This document shows, piece by piece, positions 55,786-64,000 of a stretch of 64,000 nt of DNA. The stretch is from assembly GCA_019828595.1 (NCBI GenBank), contig JAHQRK010000032.1:1-64000 (forward strand). Reading direction: 5' to 3'. The notes under the pieces are model-generated. The model saw only the letters and a list, made by a program, of their open reading frames with translations. It searched no databases and was not told where the DNA came from. The position numbers and the translations under genes are program-made. This stretch comes from Aphanomyces cochlioides. Its lineage: Eukaryota > Oomycota > Saprolegniomycetes > Saprolegniales > Verrucalvaceae. The stretch's first letter is position 1, and each line of letters begins with the position of its first letter.

Positions 55786-57301
55786 ATGAAGGTGGTGGCG
55801 CCAAGTGGATTGAGCGTAGCTCAATCTGTCGCAGTATTCTCGCTAGGAGCAGCCACTGCATTGGCAGGCCATTACTTTCTCCATCGTGGTCATGCAAAGC
55901 GCCGTGAAGCTAAGCCATTCACGGCTGCTGCTCCAGCCACTTCGAAGCCAAGCGAGTCGGAAGAGGCATTGGAGGCTGAACAACTGAGCCGCATTCGTTC
56001 GTTCTTCGGTGATGAGGGCTTCGAAAAGATCCAAAATGCGTTTGTGATTGTTGTTGGCCTTGGTGGTGTTGGATCGCATGCCGCACATATGCTTGCTCGT
56101 TCTGGTGTGAAGCATTTGCGGCTCATCGACTTTGACAACGTGACGTTGTCGTCTCTGAACCGGCATGCTGTTGCAACCCGTGCAGACGTTGGTCTATCCA
56201 AAGCTCAAGTTCTCAAGCGCCGTCTTCTTGAAATTGTCCCGCAGTGCAATATTGAAGCCCTTCCAGTCATGTTTGAAGAAGCTGTCGCTGACGACCTTCT
56301 TGATGGTAATATTGTTCCCCGATGTCGGTGCTAGCACGAGATAGGCAACCCAACGTACATATTGGATTGTATCGATGATGTCACGACCAAGACTGCTCTG
56401 CTCTCAGTTGCTAGTGCCAAAGGTCTCAAAGTTATTACGGCCACGAGTGCAGGTGCCAAAGCTGATCCGACGCGAATTCACATCGGTTCGCTTGCAGACT
56501 CTGTTCGTACGTCAATTTTTACATGCTGCGCTTACCTCGCTAATGTCAGGCGACAACTTGGCCACGAAGATTCGATATTTCTTGAAAAAGAAGCAAGTCG
56601 ATGCTTCCTTGATCACGACTGTTTACTCGAGTGAAAAGAGTCGATGCAAGCTGCTTCCTCTTGATACTGAACAAGCTGACAATCCAAATGCGTTCGGCAA
56701 TGTGGAGAACTTCCGAATTCGCGTCATTCCTGTCCTTGGTAAGAGGTTCCAGCTATCAAAGCCTCAACGTGAATGCGTAGGAACGATGCCAGCAATGTTT
56801 GGTCAATCGATGGCCGCCTACGTGTTGACTGAAATCGCTGGCTCCCCCATCAAGTACTTTTCCACATCTTTGAATTCATCTCATGTTCGTGTAGTCCAGA
56901 AAATGTTGCCAAGCTTGGCCGCGATCAACGCAATAAATACTATCAACGCCTCCAACAGCGTGAAAAAGATGCTGGCTTCGAGTAAGTCTTTGATGTCGTC
57001 ATGTTACTCAATTTCAATTCGTAGCCAAAAAATTGCAGTCGACAAAGATGACATGGATTTCATTTACCAAGAGGTGTGGAAGGCCAGAAGCTCCGTCAGC
57101 GGCATTCGCTGTGGCGGCTTCGATCGCATGTTCATGTCCCGATGGCGAAAAGAACGGCCACTTAACCCCGGCAATATTGTGCTTTTGACTACCAAGGAAC
57201 TCCTTCTCATGGACTCTCAAGGTATCGAAGCGTTTGGCGATGATGTGGTAGCCCGAATTGATGCTCGACTGGCGTCATTTGGAAAATGGGAAGAGGAATA
57301 A
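55786..57301 (+). CDS. tRNA threonylcarbamoyladenosine dehydratase (TcdA/Tcd1-type, E1-like), six exons
   Basis: Exons are 55,786-56,305, 56,345-56,506, 56,550-56,738, 56,781-56,853, 56,895-56,981 and 57,025-57,301; the GT-AG introns are 39-43 nt and give 435 residues. This ThiF/MoeB-like ATP-dependent enzyme cyclises t6A at position 37 of ANN-decoding tRNAs to ct6A. Visible features are an N-terminal hydrophobic segment (residues ~8-32, as in the membrane-bound yeast Tcd1/Tcd2), the nucleotide-binding GLGGVGSHAA at 91-100, DFDNVTLSSLNRHA at 115-128, an ILDCIDDVTTK motif, GAKADPTRI, and a C-terminal DMDFIYQEVWKAR. The length matches yeast Tcd proteins. The fourth intron is inferred because only its removal restores the family-like ENVAKLGRDQRNKYYQRL segment. 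Confidence 0.92.
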
Positions 57302-57326
57302 AGTCCAAGTAAATTCAGTTTCCAAT

Positions 57327-59318
57327 ATGCATGTCCCTGTGGAAACAATGCGTCGATTAGATTTCTTCAGGGTTTCTACGCCGCTTGGTGTCAAGGTTTT
57401 TACTTTCCAAAGGCTTTCTTTGGAACGCCATTTGGAGATTTGGCTCATGAGCGGCAAGTTGCACAGCGCATTCGTCCAAGAGGCGACTCCAAATGTCTTA
57501 GAATTTCACGGCGACCCTCCGAAATTAAACCTGGCGGCCGCTGTCTTTGCCATCATCGACAAGTTGCACCGTGGAACTTTGACTCATGCACAGCTTGTGG
57601 AAGCGATGCGATCGACAGCTGCGAAGTGTAAACTGACCCTGTATGGTGACGTGGAGGGCCTTCTTTCAACACTCCTCCATGGTCAAACAAGTGTGTCTGC
57701 CGATCAGTTCGTGGAAAATGTCAATGCGATCGTGAACGGAGAACATGTCTTTCGTCCGACTGTGATGGATCCTCAACGACCTCAAATGGCCCAAGGATGG
57801 AGCAGATACCAACCACCATCGGCGCCTATGGTGATCTGGTGGCTTCTGTATGCAGCTCTCAATGCCGCCGTGTTCACGTGGAAATTCAATCAGTACGAGC
57901 AACGCCGATCTGCGTTCAATTTGTCGGGTTATTCCATTTGCGTGGCACGAGCAGCAGCCCAAGTCAATCTCCTCAACGGCTTTTTCCTTCTTTGGCCAGT
58001 CCTCACTCGTGTCCATTATGTTGTGTCCAAGGTGAGCCCAGCTTTGGCATCCTCCCTTCAGCTCCAGCATCGCACTGGGTTTCACATTGCTTACGGAGTC
58101 ATGTTTTACATCTCTGGCTGGATTCATGTGCTTGGCCAATGCTTGAGTATTTTCTACGCCATTCCCCATGCTTCCAATGCAACTTGGGCCAAGTCTGCAC
58201 TCTCCCATTCCATCGACTTTGCGGGACAATCCAAACCCGATCCAATGGACTTTGTGCTCTCCCTCCCTGGCTGGACTGGTGTGATCATGACGTTGTGCAG
58301 TTTCGTTGCAACTAGCCTGAAGATCATCTACTGGAAGTCGCACAGAGTAATTTGGAACAAATGGGCTCATGGCTTTGACTTCGTCATGTTTTTCTTGACA
58401 TTTGTTCATGGCATCCACCACTGGCTAGAGCCTGCTCAAGCAATTACGTTTTTGGGCGTCCCGACCGTGCTTTACATCGTTGTTGAAGTCTTTCCCCGCT
58501 ATTATTGCACGGCCACACAAACCTTGACCAAGTATACCAAAACTGCCCACGCACTCACGTTGTATTTACCAAAGACACAACGTTTTGATGGATGTCTACC
58601 TGGCACGTTCCTTCGTCTCAATGTCCCTGCTCTCAGCCGGTCTGAGTGGCACCCCTTTAGCATCACTGGGCAAGATGAGCACTACGTGATTGTGCACATT
58701 CAGCCTTGCGGAGACTGGACGAGACAGCTCTACGAAATTGTCCATCCAAATCTGTACGTCCGGATCGACGGACCAATTCCAGCCCCAGCAGTCGATGTTG
58801 TGGAGTATCCTGTGGCTATCTTGATCGGAGCTGGCTTTGGTGTGACTCCATACATGTCAGTGCTACAGCATCAAATGAAAATCCCATCAGGACAAACAAT
58901 TTATTTACACTGGATGTCCAACAAGCAAGAAATGTTCCGGTCGTATGCGAATCTCCTCGAAGAAGTGTCTAGCTTGCCCACAGTGCATATTCAAACCTAC
59001 TTAACGGGAGACTACACAAAATCCCATCCTGACGAGACGAAGTTGCTCAAACTTGTCCAAGTGCTAGCTCATGTTCAACAAGATGTCGATTTGGTGACAG
59101 GTCTCTCATTGGCGAAACCAACCAAATTGGGACGCCCTCAGTGGCATTCCACCCTGAAGAGCATCATGCGGAAGCATCCGAACACCCTCATCGGAATTTT
59201 TTTCTGTGGACCTCCTGCTCTTAAAACCGCATTAGCACAAACAATCCGCCAAGTCGAAATGGAATGCAGTCAAGAAGGAAATTCTGTTAAGACTGCTTTC
59301 CATCCTGAGGTGTTTTAA
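57327..59318 (+). CDS. NOX: NADPH oxidase (NOX/ferric reductase superfamily)
   Basis: A membrane flavocytochrome that passes electrons from NADPH through FAD and two haems to oxygen, making superoxide. The 663-residue protein has no intron. An N-terminal helical region (~66-137) looks like degenerate EF hands without clear calcium loops. About six membrane segments lie between 165 and 390. Haem ligands are visible as H253 and H267 (13 apart) and H348 and H361 (12 apart), exactly the NOX2 spacing. HPFSIT at 442-447 binds FAD, GDWT is at 462-465, GAGFGVTPY at 501-509 and CGPP at 627-630 bind NADPH. The first ATG lies 25 bp after the dehydratase stop; a second ATG at 57,348 is possible. The spacing to the upstream gene is remarkably short. 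Confidence 0.9.
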   Translation: MHVPVETMRRLDFFRVSTPLGVKVFTFQRLSLERHLEIWLMSGKLHSAFVQEATPNVLEFHGDPPKLNLAAAVFAIIDKLHRGTLTHAQLVEAMRSTAAKCKLTLYGDVEGLLSTLLHGQTSVSADQFVENVNAIVNGEHVFRPTVMDPQRPQMAQGWSRYQPPSAPMVIWWLLYAALNAAVFTWKFNQYEQRRSAFNLSGYSICVARAAAQVNLLNGFFLLWPVLTRVHYVVSKVSPALASSLQLQHRTGFHIAYGVMFYISGWIHVLGQCLSIFYAIPHASNATWAKSALSHSIDFAGQSKPDPMDFVLSLPGWTGVIMTLCSFVATSLKIIYWKSHRVIWNKWAHGFDFVMFFLTFVHGIHHWLEPAQAITFLGVPTVLYIVVEVFPRYYCTATQTLTKYTKTAHALTLYLPKTQRFDGCLPGTFLRLNVPALSRSEWHPFSITGQDEHYVIVHIQPCGDWTRQLYEIVHPNLYVRIDGPIPAPAVDVVEYPVAILIGAGFGVTPYMSVLQHQMKIPSGQTIYLHWMSNKQEMFRSYANLLEEVSSLPTVHIQTYLTGDYTKSHPDETKLLKLVQVLAHVQQDVDLVTGLSLAKPTKLGRPQWHSTLKSIMRKHPNTLIGIFFCGPPALKTALAQTIRQVEMECSQEGNSVKTAFHPEVF

Positions 59319-60107
59319 TTCACTCGATATAATGTGAATTGGCTTCACTTTCAAATAAGAATTTTAATCGAAGTTTAAATGGCCTATGGATTTCCTTCGA
59401 AAGTTTAGAATGAAACAATCTGATTGGTCAGCATATTTACGAAGTTCGAATGCAAATCAGCCAATTGGATGGATGGACAAAGAATTTAAATACTTGTCAT
59501 CATAAAAATTTTATATTACAGGAAATATGAGAATACAGCATTTATCCTGTCTATCATTAAATGTAAGAGTTGTTTTTCGTATACGATCTTGCAAGAATTT
59601 AGGTATGAAAGGTCTCTCCTTTGCCATTTAAAAGAGGATCTTACATCCAATCAAATGATCGTTTGAAAGCTTATTGTTTGTGGGACTTTGTATATCCTCT
59701 CTAGACGAGAATCCTCGATCATGCTTGAACAATACTCTAGGTTAACTTTTAGTAGCACTTATTAGTACTTTTTCAAATAATTTGTTCGCTGTTTCTCGGG
59801 GACTTGGGGGCTTTGTCAAGTTGTTCGGTCATTCGCTGACTTCCATGGATTTGGCGCGCGGGAAACATTATAATGGGTCCCTGTCCTTTATGTTCATAAA
59901 GTCCAACTGAGTCTAAACCGGACTAAGGTGGGAATTATCTCGCCCGATCATTGCCAGGCTATTTCAAAAGTACTAAGTAGTACTACTAATGTTGCGCTAT
60001 ATAAAAACTCAAAGATCAAAGCAAGTATGCATAGTATTAATTAGTAGCACTACACTCGCTAAGCCTATTAGAAGTACATGATGGACATTCGCATACAAAA
60101 TACTATA
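59319..60107. other. AT-rich intergenic region with recurring AGTAGTACT-like motifs
   Basis: No gene. AGTAGCACT/AGTAGTACT variants recur near 59,751, 59,970, 60,041 and 60,113, up to the transposase remnant; they may be subterminal repeats of a decayed element. Confidence 0.4.
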
Positions 60108-60493
60108 TTATTCATTAGTAGTACTTCTTGGAATCGCCTTCCTAAACGCTTTTCGCACATCTTCGTCCGAAATTCTGTCCCATGCAAGTATGGCGCAGTT
60201 CACCATGGCCATTCGCTTCATCCTTGCTGTAGGACTCTCAAGGTCGGCATCGTCAAGATCTTCGTCGTCGTCGTCGCCTTCAATCTCGTCCTCAAGCAGC
60301 CAGAGGTCTCGCAAGTGTCTCTTGAACGGAGCCATGATGCCGACGTCAAGCGACTGGCCCACAGCAGTTGTGTTTGGCGGGATGGCGCACAGGTGACTTC
60401 CAAGTTCTTCTTCAATAGCTCCAAAGCAGCCCGGCGCTCGTCCACGGTGCTAGTGCCTTTGCAAATCTTGGTATTGAGTTGTGGGGGGCTCAT
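60108..60493 (-). pseudogene. Internally deleted pogo-like transposase remnant
   Basis: The 3' part encodes GQSLDVGIMAPFKRHLRDLW, matching the QPLDVGVMGPFK segment with the third catalytic Asp, then an acidic stretch and a family-like end (CAILAWDRISDEDVRKAFRKA). The 5' part from an ATG at 60,493 (MSPPQLNTKICKG...) is in another frame and joins directly, so the helix-turn-helix and most of the catalytic core are missing. It is a different, older subfamily from the intact element at 45,679. Confidence 0.7.
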
Positions 60494-61131
60494 TGTAATA
60501 AATGGGGAGCGCTGATGCTTGCTACAACTATTTAAATTTCTTAGCGCCAATGACAAAAAATCCCGCCGATTAGAATGGCCCATTTGATCCCTGCACTTCT
60601 ATTGGCTATTCGGTTTAAAATTGCGCCTAAACTTCGATAGGCCACTTAAACTGTCGTTCCCTGTAGTCGCGTGTGGAAAATCACGAGTTTCTACCGGTCA
60701 GACGCACCAGCAGCTTGCGGGGGCACCAAAAACCACATGAGATCAGATGGCTGTGCTGACTCCTGCTAAAAAACATAGCAAATTTAAAAATTAGTTCAAT
60801 TGCTATTTAGTCCGACTATTACTTCGATAAAGTAAATTAAATAGAATAGTAAACTTATTTCGATTAAGTTTACCATTTAATCTTGACAACACTTGATAAA
60901 GTAAATATTGAATTTAATTAAGCGAGGGGGACAGACAAGACGACAACAGGACAACTTCCCGACAACCACCACCCAAATCTTCACCCTGACGCAGTCATGA
61001 GACTGCGAACATGCGAGATTCCAAGATGTGACAGGTTTCGCATACTGTACTCCTTGGCTGCGCAAGCCAATCAAGGGCGATGAGAAGAATGACGAATTCG
61101 CGACATGGAGTTGGCTGCATCGTTGTGCCAT
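60494..61131. other. Gene-less region with a hairpin
   Basis: No credible gene. An imperfect inverted repeat at 60,837-60,880 (TTAAAT...AGTAAACTTA / TTAAGTTTACcATTTAA) and repeated GATAAAGTAAAT motifs near 60,826 and 60,895 are visible. The last nine bases (61,123-61,131) are the left target duplication of the element that follows. Confidence 0.45.
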
Positions 61132-61221
61132 GAGTAATTCCCCGAGAACAGGGTGGTTTGCCCTCAGATCTGAGGGAATCCGGATAAAATCCGGATACTA
61201 CCGGATTATCAAATAATTACC
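61132..61221 (+). repeat. Left terminal inverted repeat of the Mutator-like element
   Basis: About 90 bp. Contains the perfect palindrome CCCTCAGATCTGAGGG at 61,161-61,176 and ATCCGGATAAAATCCGGAT. Confidence 0.88.
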
Positions 61222-61617
61222 TTGCTTAAGTACTAGTACTGGAACACCATCAAAATTCGATTTGGAAACTGTCGTTCCATTGAGTTCGTAGTGTCGGAAG
61301 ACTATCTTGCTCACGCTGTCAAGCTAAGCATTACTAAAGAGCCAAGAGGAGAGCATGATTACATTCCGGAAGTGTGATCAATATGGTTAAGAATCATGAC
61401 TTTGGGAATTCGAGTCCAACAGAAGTATCGGGACACGAAGTCCGGGAAATGGACATACACTAAAGCCGACTGCACATTTTTTGTTTGCGCAAGCCGCTGG
61501 ACGATGCACCAATTTCGATCACATCGATGGACTTGACTCTAACCATGCCTCCTTCAGCAGTCATGCAAATTCACCCCACCCAGCCATGACTCATAACATG
61601 GTAAGTGCGAACTCTAG

Positions 61618-62180
61618 AAACTTCTATTATGTTCCATAGCCGTGGAAGCTACATAACTTCTTGAGGTTTCTACGTTCTACTACTTCTAGAACTCTGGGGC
61701 TTCTAGTACTTCTAGGGCTTTCGAGCTTCTAGTACTTCTACAACTCTAAAGCTTCTAGACGTTTCAGAAGTATATTAACTAAAACATTTGTAGATACTGA
61801 ATCAAGGGGAATGCGTAGCTAGATGTCAGAAGTTACTATAACAAGTATTACTTTCTAGAAGTTAGCAGAACTTAACGATGTTGAAGGAGTTACCGAAGAT
61901 AAAACCTTCTGGAAGTTATTAGAAGTTAGAGTAGATAATATCGTCTGGAAGTTAGGAGAAGTTACAGAAGATAAGGAGAAGTTACAAGAACTACTATTAC
62001 TTTCTAAAAGTTGTCAAAACTGTTATGTGCATGTACAAGTTACTGAAACTAGTACTACTCACTACAAGCTGGCAGAAATCTAGAAGTTTGCAGAACTTTA
62101 CAATGTTGCAGAAGGCTCAGAAGATAATAACTTCTATTAATAGAAGCTACTAGGACTATGATTACTTTCTACAAGTTGCC
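61618..62180. repeat. Degenerate AGAAGTT/CTTCTAG-rich repeat tract
   Basis: Many variants of AGAAGTTA and TTCTAG recur at irregular 8-20 bp steps, with complementary strands predominating in the left and right halves, so the tract can fold on itself. It is inside the Mutator-like element and codes for nothing recognisable. Confidence 0.7.
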
Positions 62181-62224
62181 AAAACTATTTCATGGAACTA
62201 AATGCATTAGAATGAATTATAAAG

Positions 62225-62880
62225 CTAAGATAACATGCGGACCATTTTTGCTACACGTTCAGCACTTGTTCGTCTTTCCTTCTGACGAGGTGGTCTCACC
62301 GGACTTTCGACATCTTGATGGTTCGCCTCTTGTTTGGTCTCTTCTTCATCGTGATTGTTGGTCTCTTCTTTGGTCTCTTCTTCATCATTCACGGCTGCAT
62401 TTGTGTCGAAAGATTGTGCAGGACTAGCCACGCCTTCGGTGTTGCCTTGGCTCATCAAAATAGGTGCCAAAATATCTCTTGGTTTGCCCCCACACGCCTT
62501 AATCTGGATAATCAACAGGCGCAAAATGCTCGGTACAACTTTTCCCCACACATGATATCATGCATGAGATCGTCTTCGTCGTCGCGAGTCGTCACTTCAT
62601 TGGTTGTTTGGTCGTCGTCGTTGGATGACACATTTTGACCAATAGGATTTGATGGAGGCAAAGCATACTGTGACTGAACTCCAGCCGATCGCCGAGGAGG
62701 AGTGTAGGGCGCCAAACTTCCATCTTCCAACACGAGACGTCCCCACATGAGTCGAATGTGCGATTTTCGGGAATTTCCTTGTGTCGGTTTTTCATGTGAG
62801 TTGGGAAATTCGTGTACCAGATAATCGCCCCACAGTTCGCAACCATGCACTTGAGCTGCTGCTTTGATGTCTTCTTAAGT
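62225..62880 (-). pseudogene. Zinc-finger protein fragments inside the Mutator-like element
   Basis: On the minus strand a BED/C2H2-like finger (LKCMVANCGAIIW...FPTHMKNRH) is followed, in two other frames, by SLAPYTPPRRSAG...DDQTTNE and by an acidic glutamate-rich tail ending SAERVAKMVRMLS. All three frames are needed, so either introns were missed or the gene is decayed. It may be a host fragment captured by the element or the remnant of a transposon-encoded DNA-binding protein. Confidence 0.4.
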
Positions 62881-62952
62881 TTTAAAATGCTCTAGAAACT
62901 ACTGGCTATCAAATAATAGAACGATTGGAGAACAAGCATCACTACTCATGAG

Positions 62953-63058
62953 GGTAATTATTTGATAATCCGGTAGTAACCGGATTTTATCCGGATTCCC
63001 TCAGAACAGGTACTACCCTGTTCTGAGGGCAAACCACCCTGTTCTGGGGGAATTACTC
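62953..63058 (-). repeat. Right terminal inverted repeat of the Mutator-like element
   Basis: About 106 bp. At 62,998-63,029 the palindrome is longer than in the left arm: a 13-bp stem CCCTCAGAACAGG with a 6-nt loop. The left arm has lost the centre of this hairpin. Confidence 0.88.
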
Positions 63059-63067
63059 TTGTGCCAT

Positions 63068-63349
63068 TCATTGAGGCAGATGGCGGACGTCGTCCTTTGG
63101 GGAATTCCTTGAGGGGGTGTGATTATTCGACCTTCACCGACAAATTTCATGGCTTCGGACGATGTCGCCACTGAGATCCCCCCTCTTTAAAGTTTAAATC
63201 GCTTCCGAGGTTTGACCAAGTGGATGCCACCATAAAGACACGCATTTTGCGAAATTGCGAGTTCAGAAAGTGGAATGTCGAGGGACTGACGAGGGCGTTG
63301 GATTGAGACAATGAACGATGAGATAGAGAGCAGGTAGATTAGTCATAAA
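63068..63349. other. Short intergenic stretch, nothing seen
   Basis: Between the Mutator-like element and the RING gene that reads toward it. No motif recognised. Confidence 0.35.
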
Positions 63350-64000
63350 TTAAACATCGTCACGACAGAGCGGACATGTAAAGTGCCCACGAAGCCATTC
63401 ACTGACACATTTGGTGTGGAAGATATGGTGGCAGCGTAGTCGAACGCACGAATCGTCGGCTTCCATGTCCTCAAGGCAAATACTGCACATCGAGTCGTCT
63501 GTGGCGTCGAGACAACCGTCTTGATCGACGGTCGATTGGAAATTTCGATACGCAGGTGGCATGTCGAGCATTTCTTCGATGTGCGCCACGAGTGCCTCGA
63601 GAGACGCCTCCTTGTTCTCTTGGCTATGGCAAAGCGCTCGAACTTGCATCAGTGCCATCACGAGCTGTTTCAAGCCTTCAGCACGTTCAGCAATCACGAA
63701 CGCATCATCGACACCCAACCGGCGTCGTGGAAACGACTTCAACAAAGACATGAGTTCCTGCTGAAGCGGTGGTGGGCACGCCGTCATTCGGCTCAGGATG
63801 GCTTTGCGGCTCGCATACACTTGAGAAAACCGCTGGCGCAGTGACCACAGGCACTTGGTCAATGGACACGCGATGCGAATCGTGTAAAACGTCACGTTGA
63901 AGTCGGCCTTGTGGGGATTCGTCTGCACGGTGCCTTTCACGTACACCGTCGTGGCCGCCGTTAAAATATGCGATGAAGGCGGCGATTGGCAGCATGAGCC
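63350..64000 (-). CDS. PX-like/RING-H2 protein, third copy, 5' end outside the window
   Basis: The frame is open from the stop at 63,350 to the window edge, so the true start lies beyond 64,000; an internal GTG at 63,946 is not a likely start. It aligns with the gene at 48,658 through the PX-like part (FYTIRI, LWSLRQRFSQVYASRK, FPRRRLGVDDAFVIAERAEGL) and the RING-H2 finger (CSIC, LRCHHIFHTKC, CPLCRDDV). Conserved zinc ligands are all present. The insert between the two domains is longer here (SQENKEASLEALV, DQDGCLDATDD). It is on the opposite strand from the other two copies and 14 kb away. Confidence 0.82.
   Translation of the reverse strand, partial: GSCCQSPPSSHILTAATTVYVKGTVQTNPHKADFNVTFYTIRIACPLTKCLWSLRQRFSQVYASRKAILSRMTACPPPLQQELMSLLKSFPRRRLGVDDAFVIAERAEGLKQLVMALMQVRALCHSQENKEASLEALVAHIEEMLDMPPAYRNFQSTVDQDGCLDATDDSMCSICLEDMEADDSCVRLRCHHIFHTKCVSEWLRGHFTCPLCRDDV

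Larger units (their letters stand above)
61132..63058. mobile_element. Mutator-like (MULE) non-autonomous element with 9-bp target duplication
   Basis: Inverted repeat arms of about 90 bp (left) and 106 bp (right) start GAGTAATTCC and end in TAATTACC. A perfect 9-bp direct repeat, TTGTGCCAT, flanks both ends (61,123-61,131 and 63,059-63,067). A 9-bp duplication with long inverted repeats is the Mutator signature. The interior holds a degenerate AGAAGTT-rich repeat and zinc-finger protein fragments on the minus strand, but no transposase, so it depends on an enzyme from elsewhere and may carry captured gene pieces. Confidence 0.85.

Noticed and set aside
59749..59760. AGTAGCACTT identical to the tRNA 5' boundary of the array
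   Set aside because: A ten-base match in an AT-rich area with many AGTAGTACT variants; no further similarity.
61375..61435. tRNA-like stretch with AATTCGAGTCC resembling a B box
   Set aside because: No pairing acceptor, D or anticodon stems.

Overview
This is eukaryotic nuclear DNA, most likely from an oomycete of the Saprolegniales (Aphanomyces/Saprolegnia type). That placement is inference from gene content: GT-AG introns of only about 38-49 nt, a motile-cilium (zoospore) dynein-docking gene, a secreted PAN/Apple plus thaumatin-like protein, an NADPH oxidase, and pogo, Tc1/mariner and Mutator-like transposons in compact gene space.

Positions 1-41,350 (65% of the window) are one uninterrupted head-to-tail tandem array of a ~515-bp unit. 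Each of 80 complete units carries one 72-nt tRNA gene with anticodon CAU and the marks of eukaryotic INITIATOR tRNA-Met: A1:U72, three G:C pairs at the base of the anticodon stem, A54 and A60 in the T loop, intact A and B boxes, and a T-run terminator. The array runs off the left edge of the window and stops abruptly at 41,350, 33 bp before the 81st tRNA would begin. Copies are nearly identical. The exceptions trace its history: five C11A copies, one copy with an extra T before the anticodon stem, one diverged copy with a T-loop change, two GT-rich internal duplications, and a T-tract whose length drifts along the array. The long ORFs crossing the units on both strands are by-products of the repetition.

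Positions 41,351-64,000 are ordinary gene space with mobile elements. In order: a Tc1/mariner-like DD34E transposase (+) facing an unrecognised two-frame gene (-); a PX-like/RING-H2 gene destroyed by a complete 1,777-bp pogo-like transposon whose own transposase looks intact with three tiny introns; an intact PX-like/RING-H2 paralogue; on the minus strand an ODAD3/CCDC151-like outer-dynein-arm docking protein and NADH-cytochrome b5 reductase; a secreted two-PAN plus thaumatin-like gene with two single-base frameshifts; on the plus strand a six-exon TcdA/Tcd1-type tRNA threonylcarbamoyladenosine dehydratase followed 25 bp later by an NADPH oxidase; a deleted pogo-like remnant; a complete 1.9-kb Mutator-like element with ~100-bp terminal inverted repeats and a perfect 9-bp target duplication; and a third PX-like/RING-H2 gene cut by the right edge.

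Two threads are biologically notable. Initiator tRNA genes are packaged here like rDNA, as a homogenised tandem array. An enzyme that finishes the t6A37 modification carried by eukaryotic initiator tRNA lies 14 kb from the array end; this link is suggestive only. The PX-like/RING-H2 family is present in three copies in 19 kb, showing local duplication, one transposon kill and one apparent small deletion.
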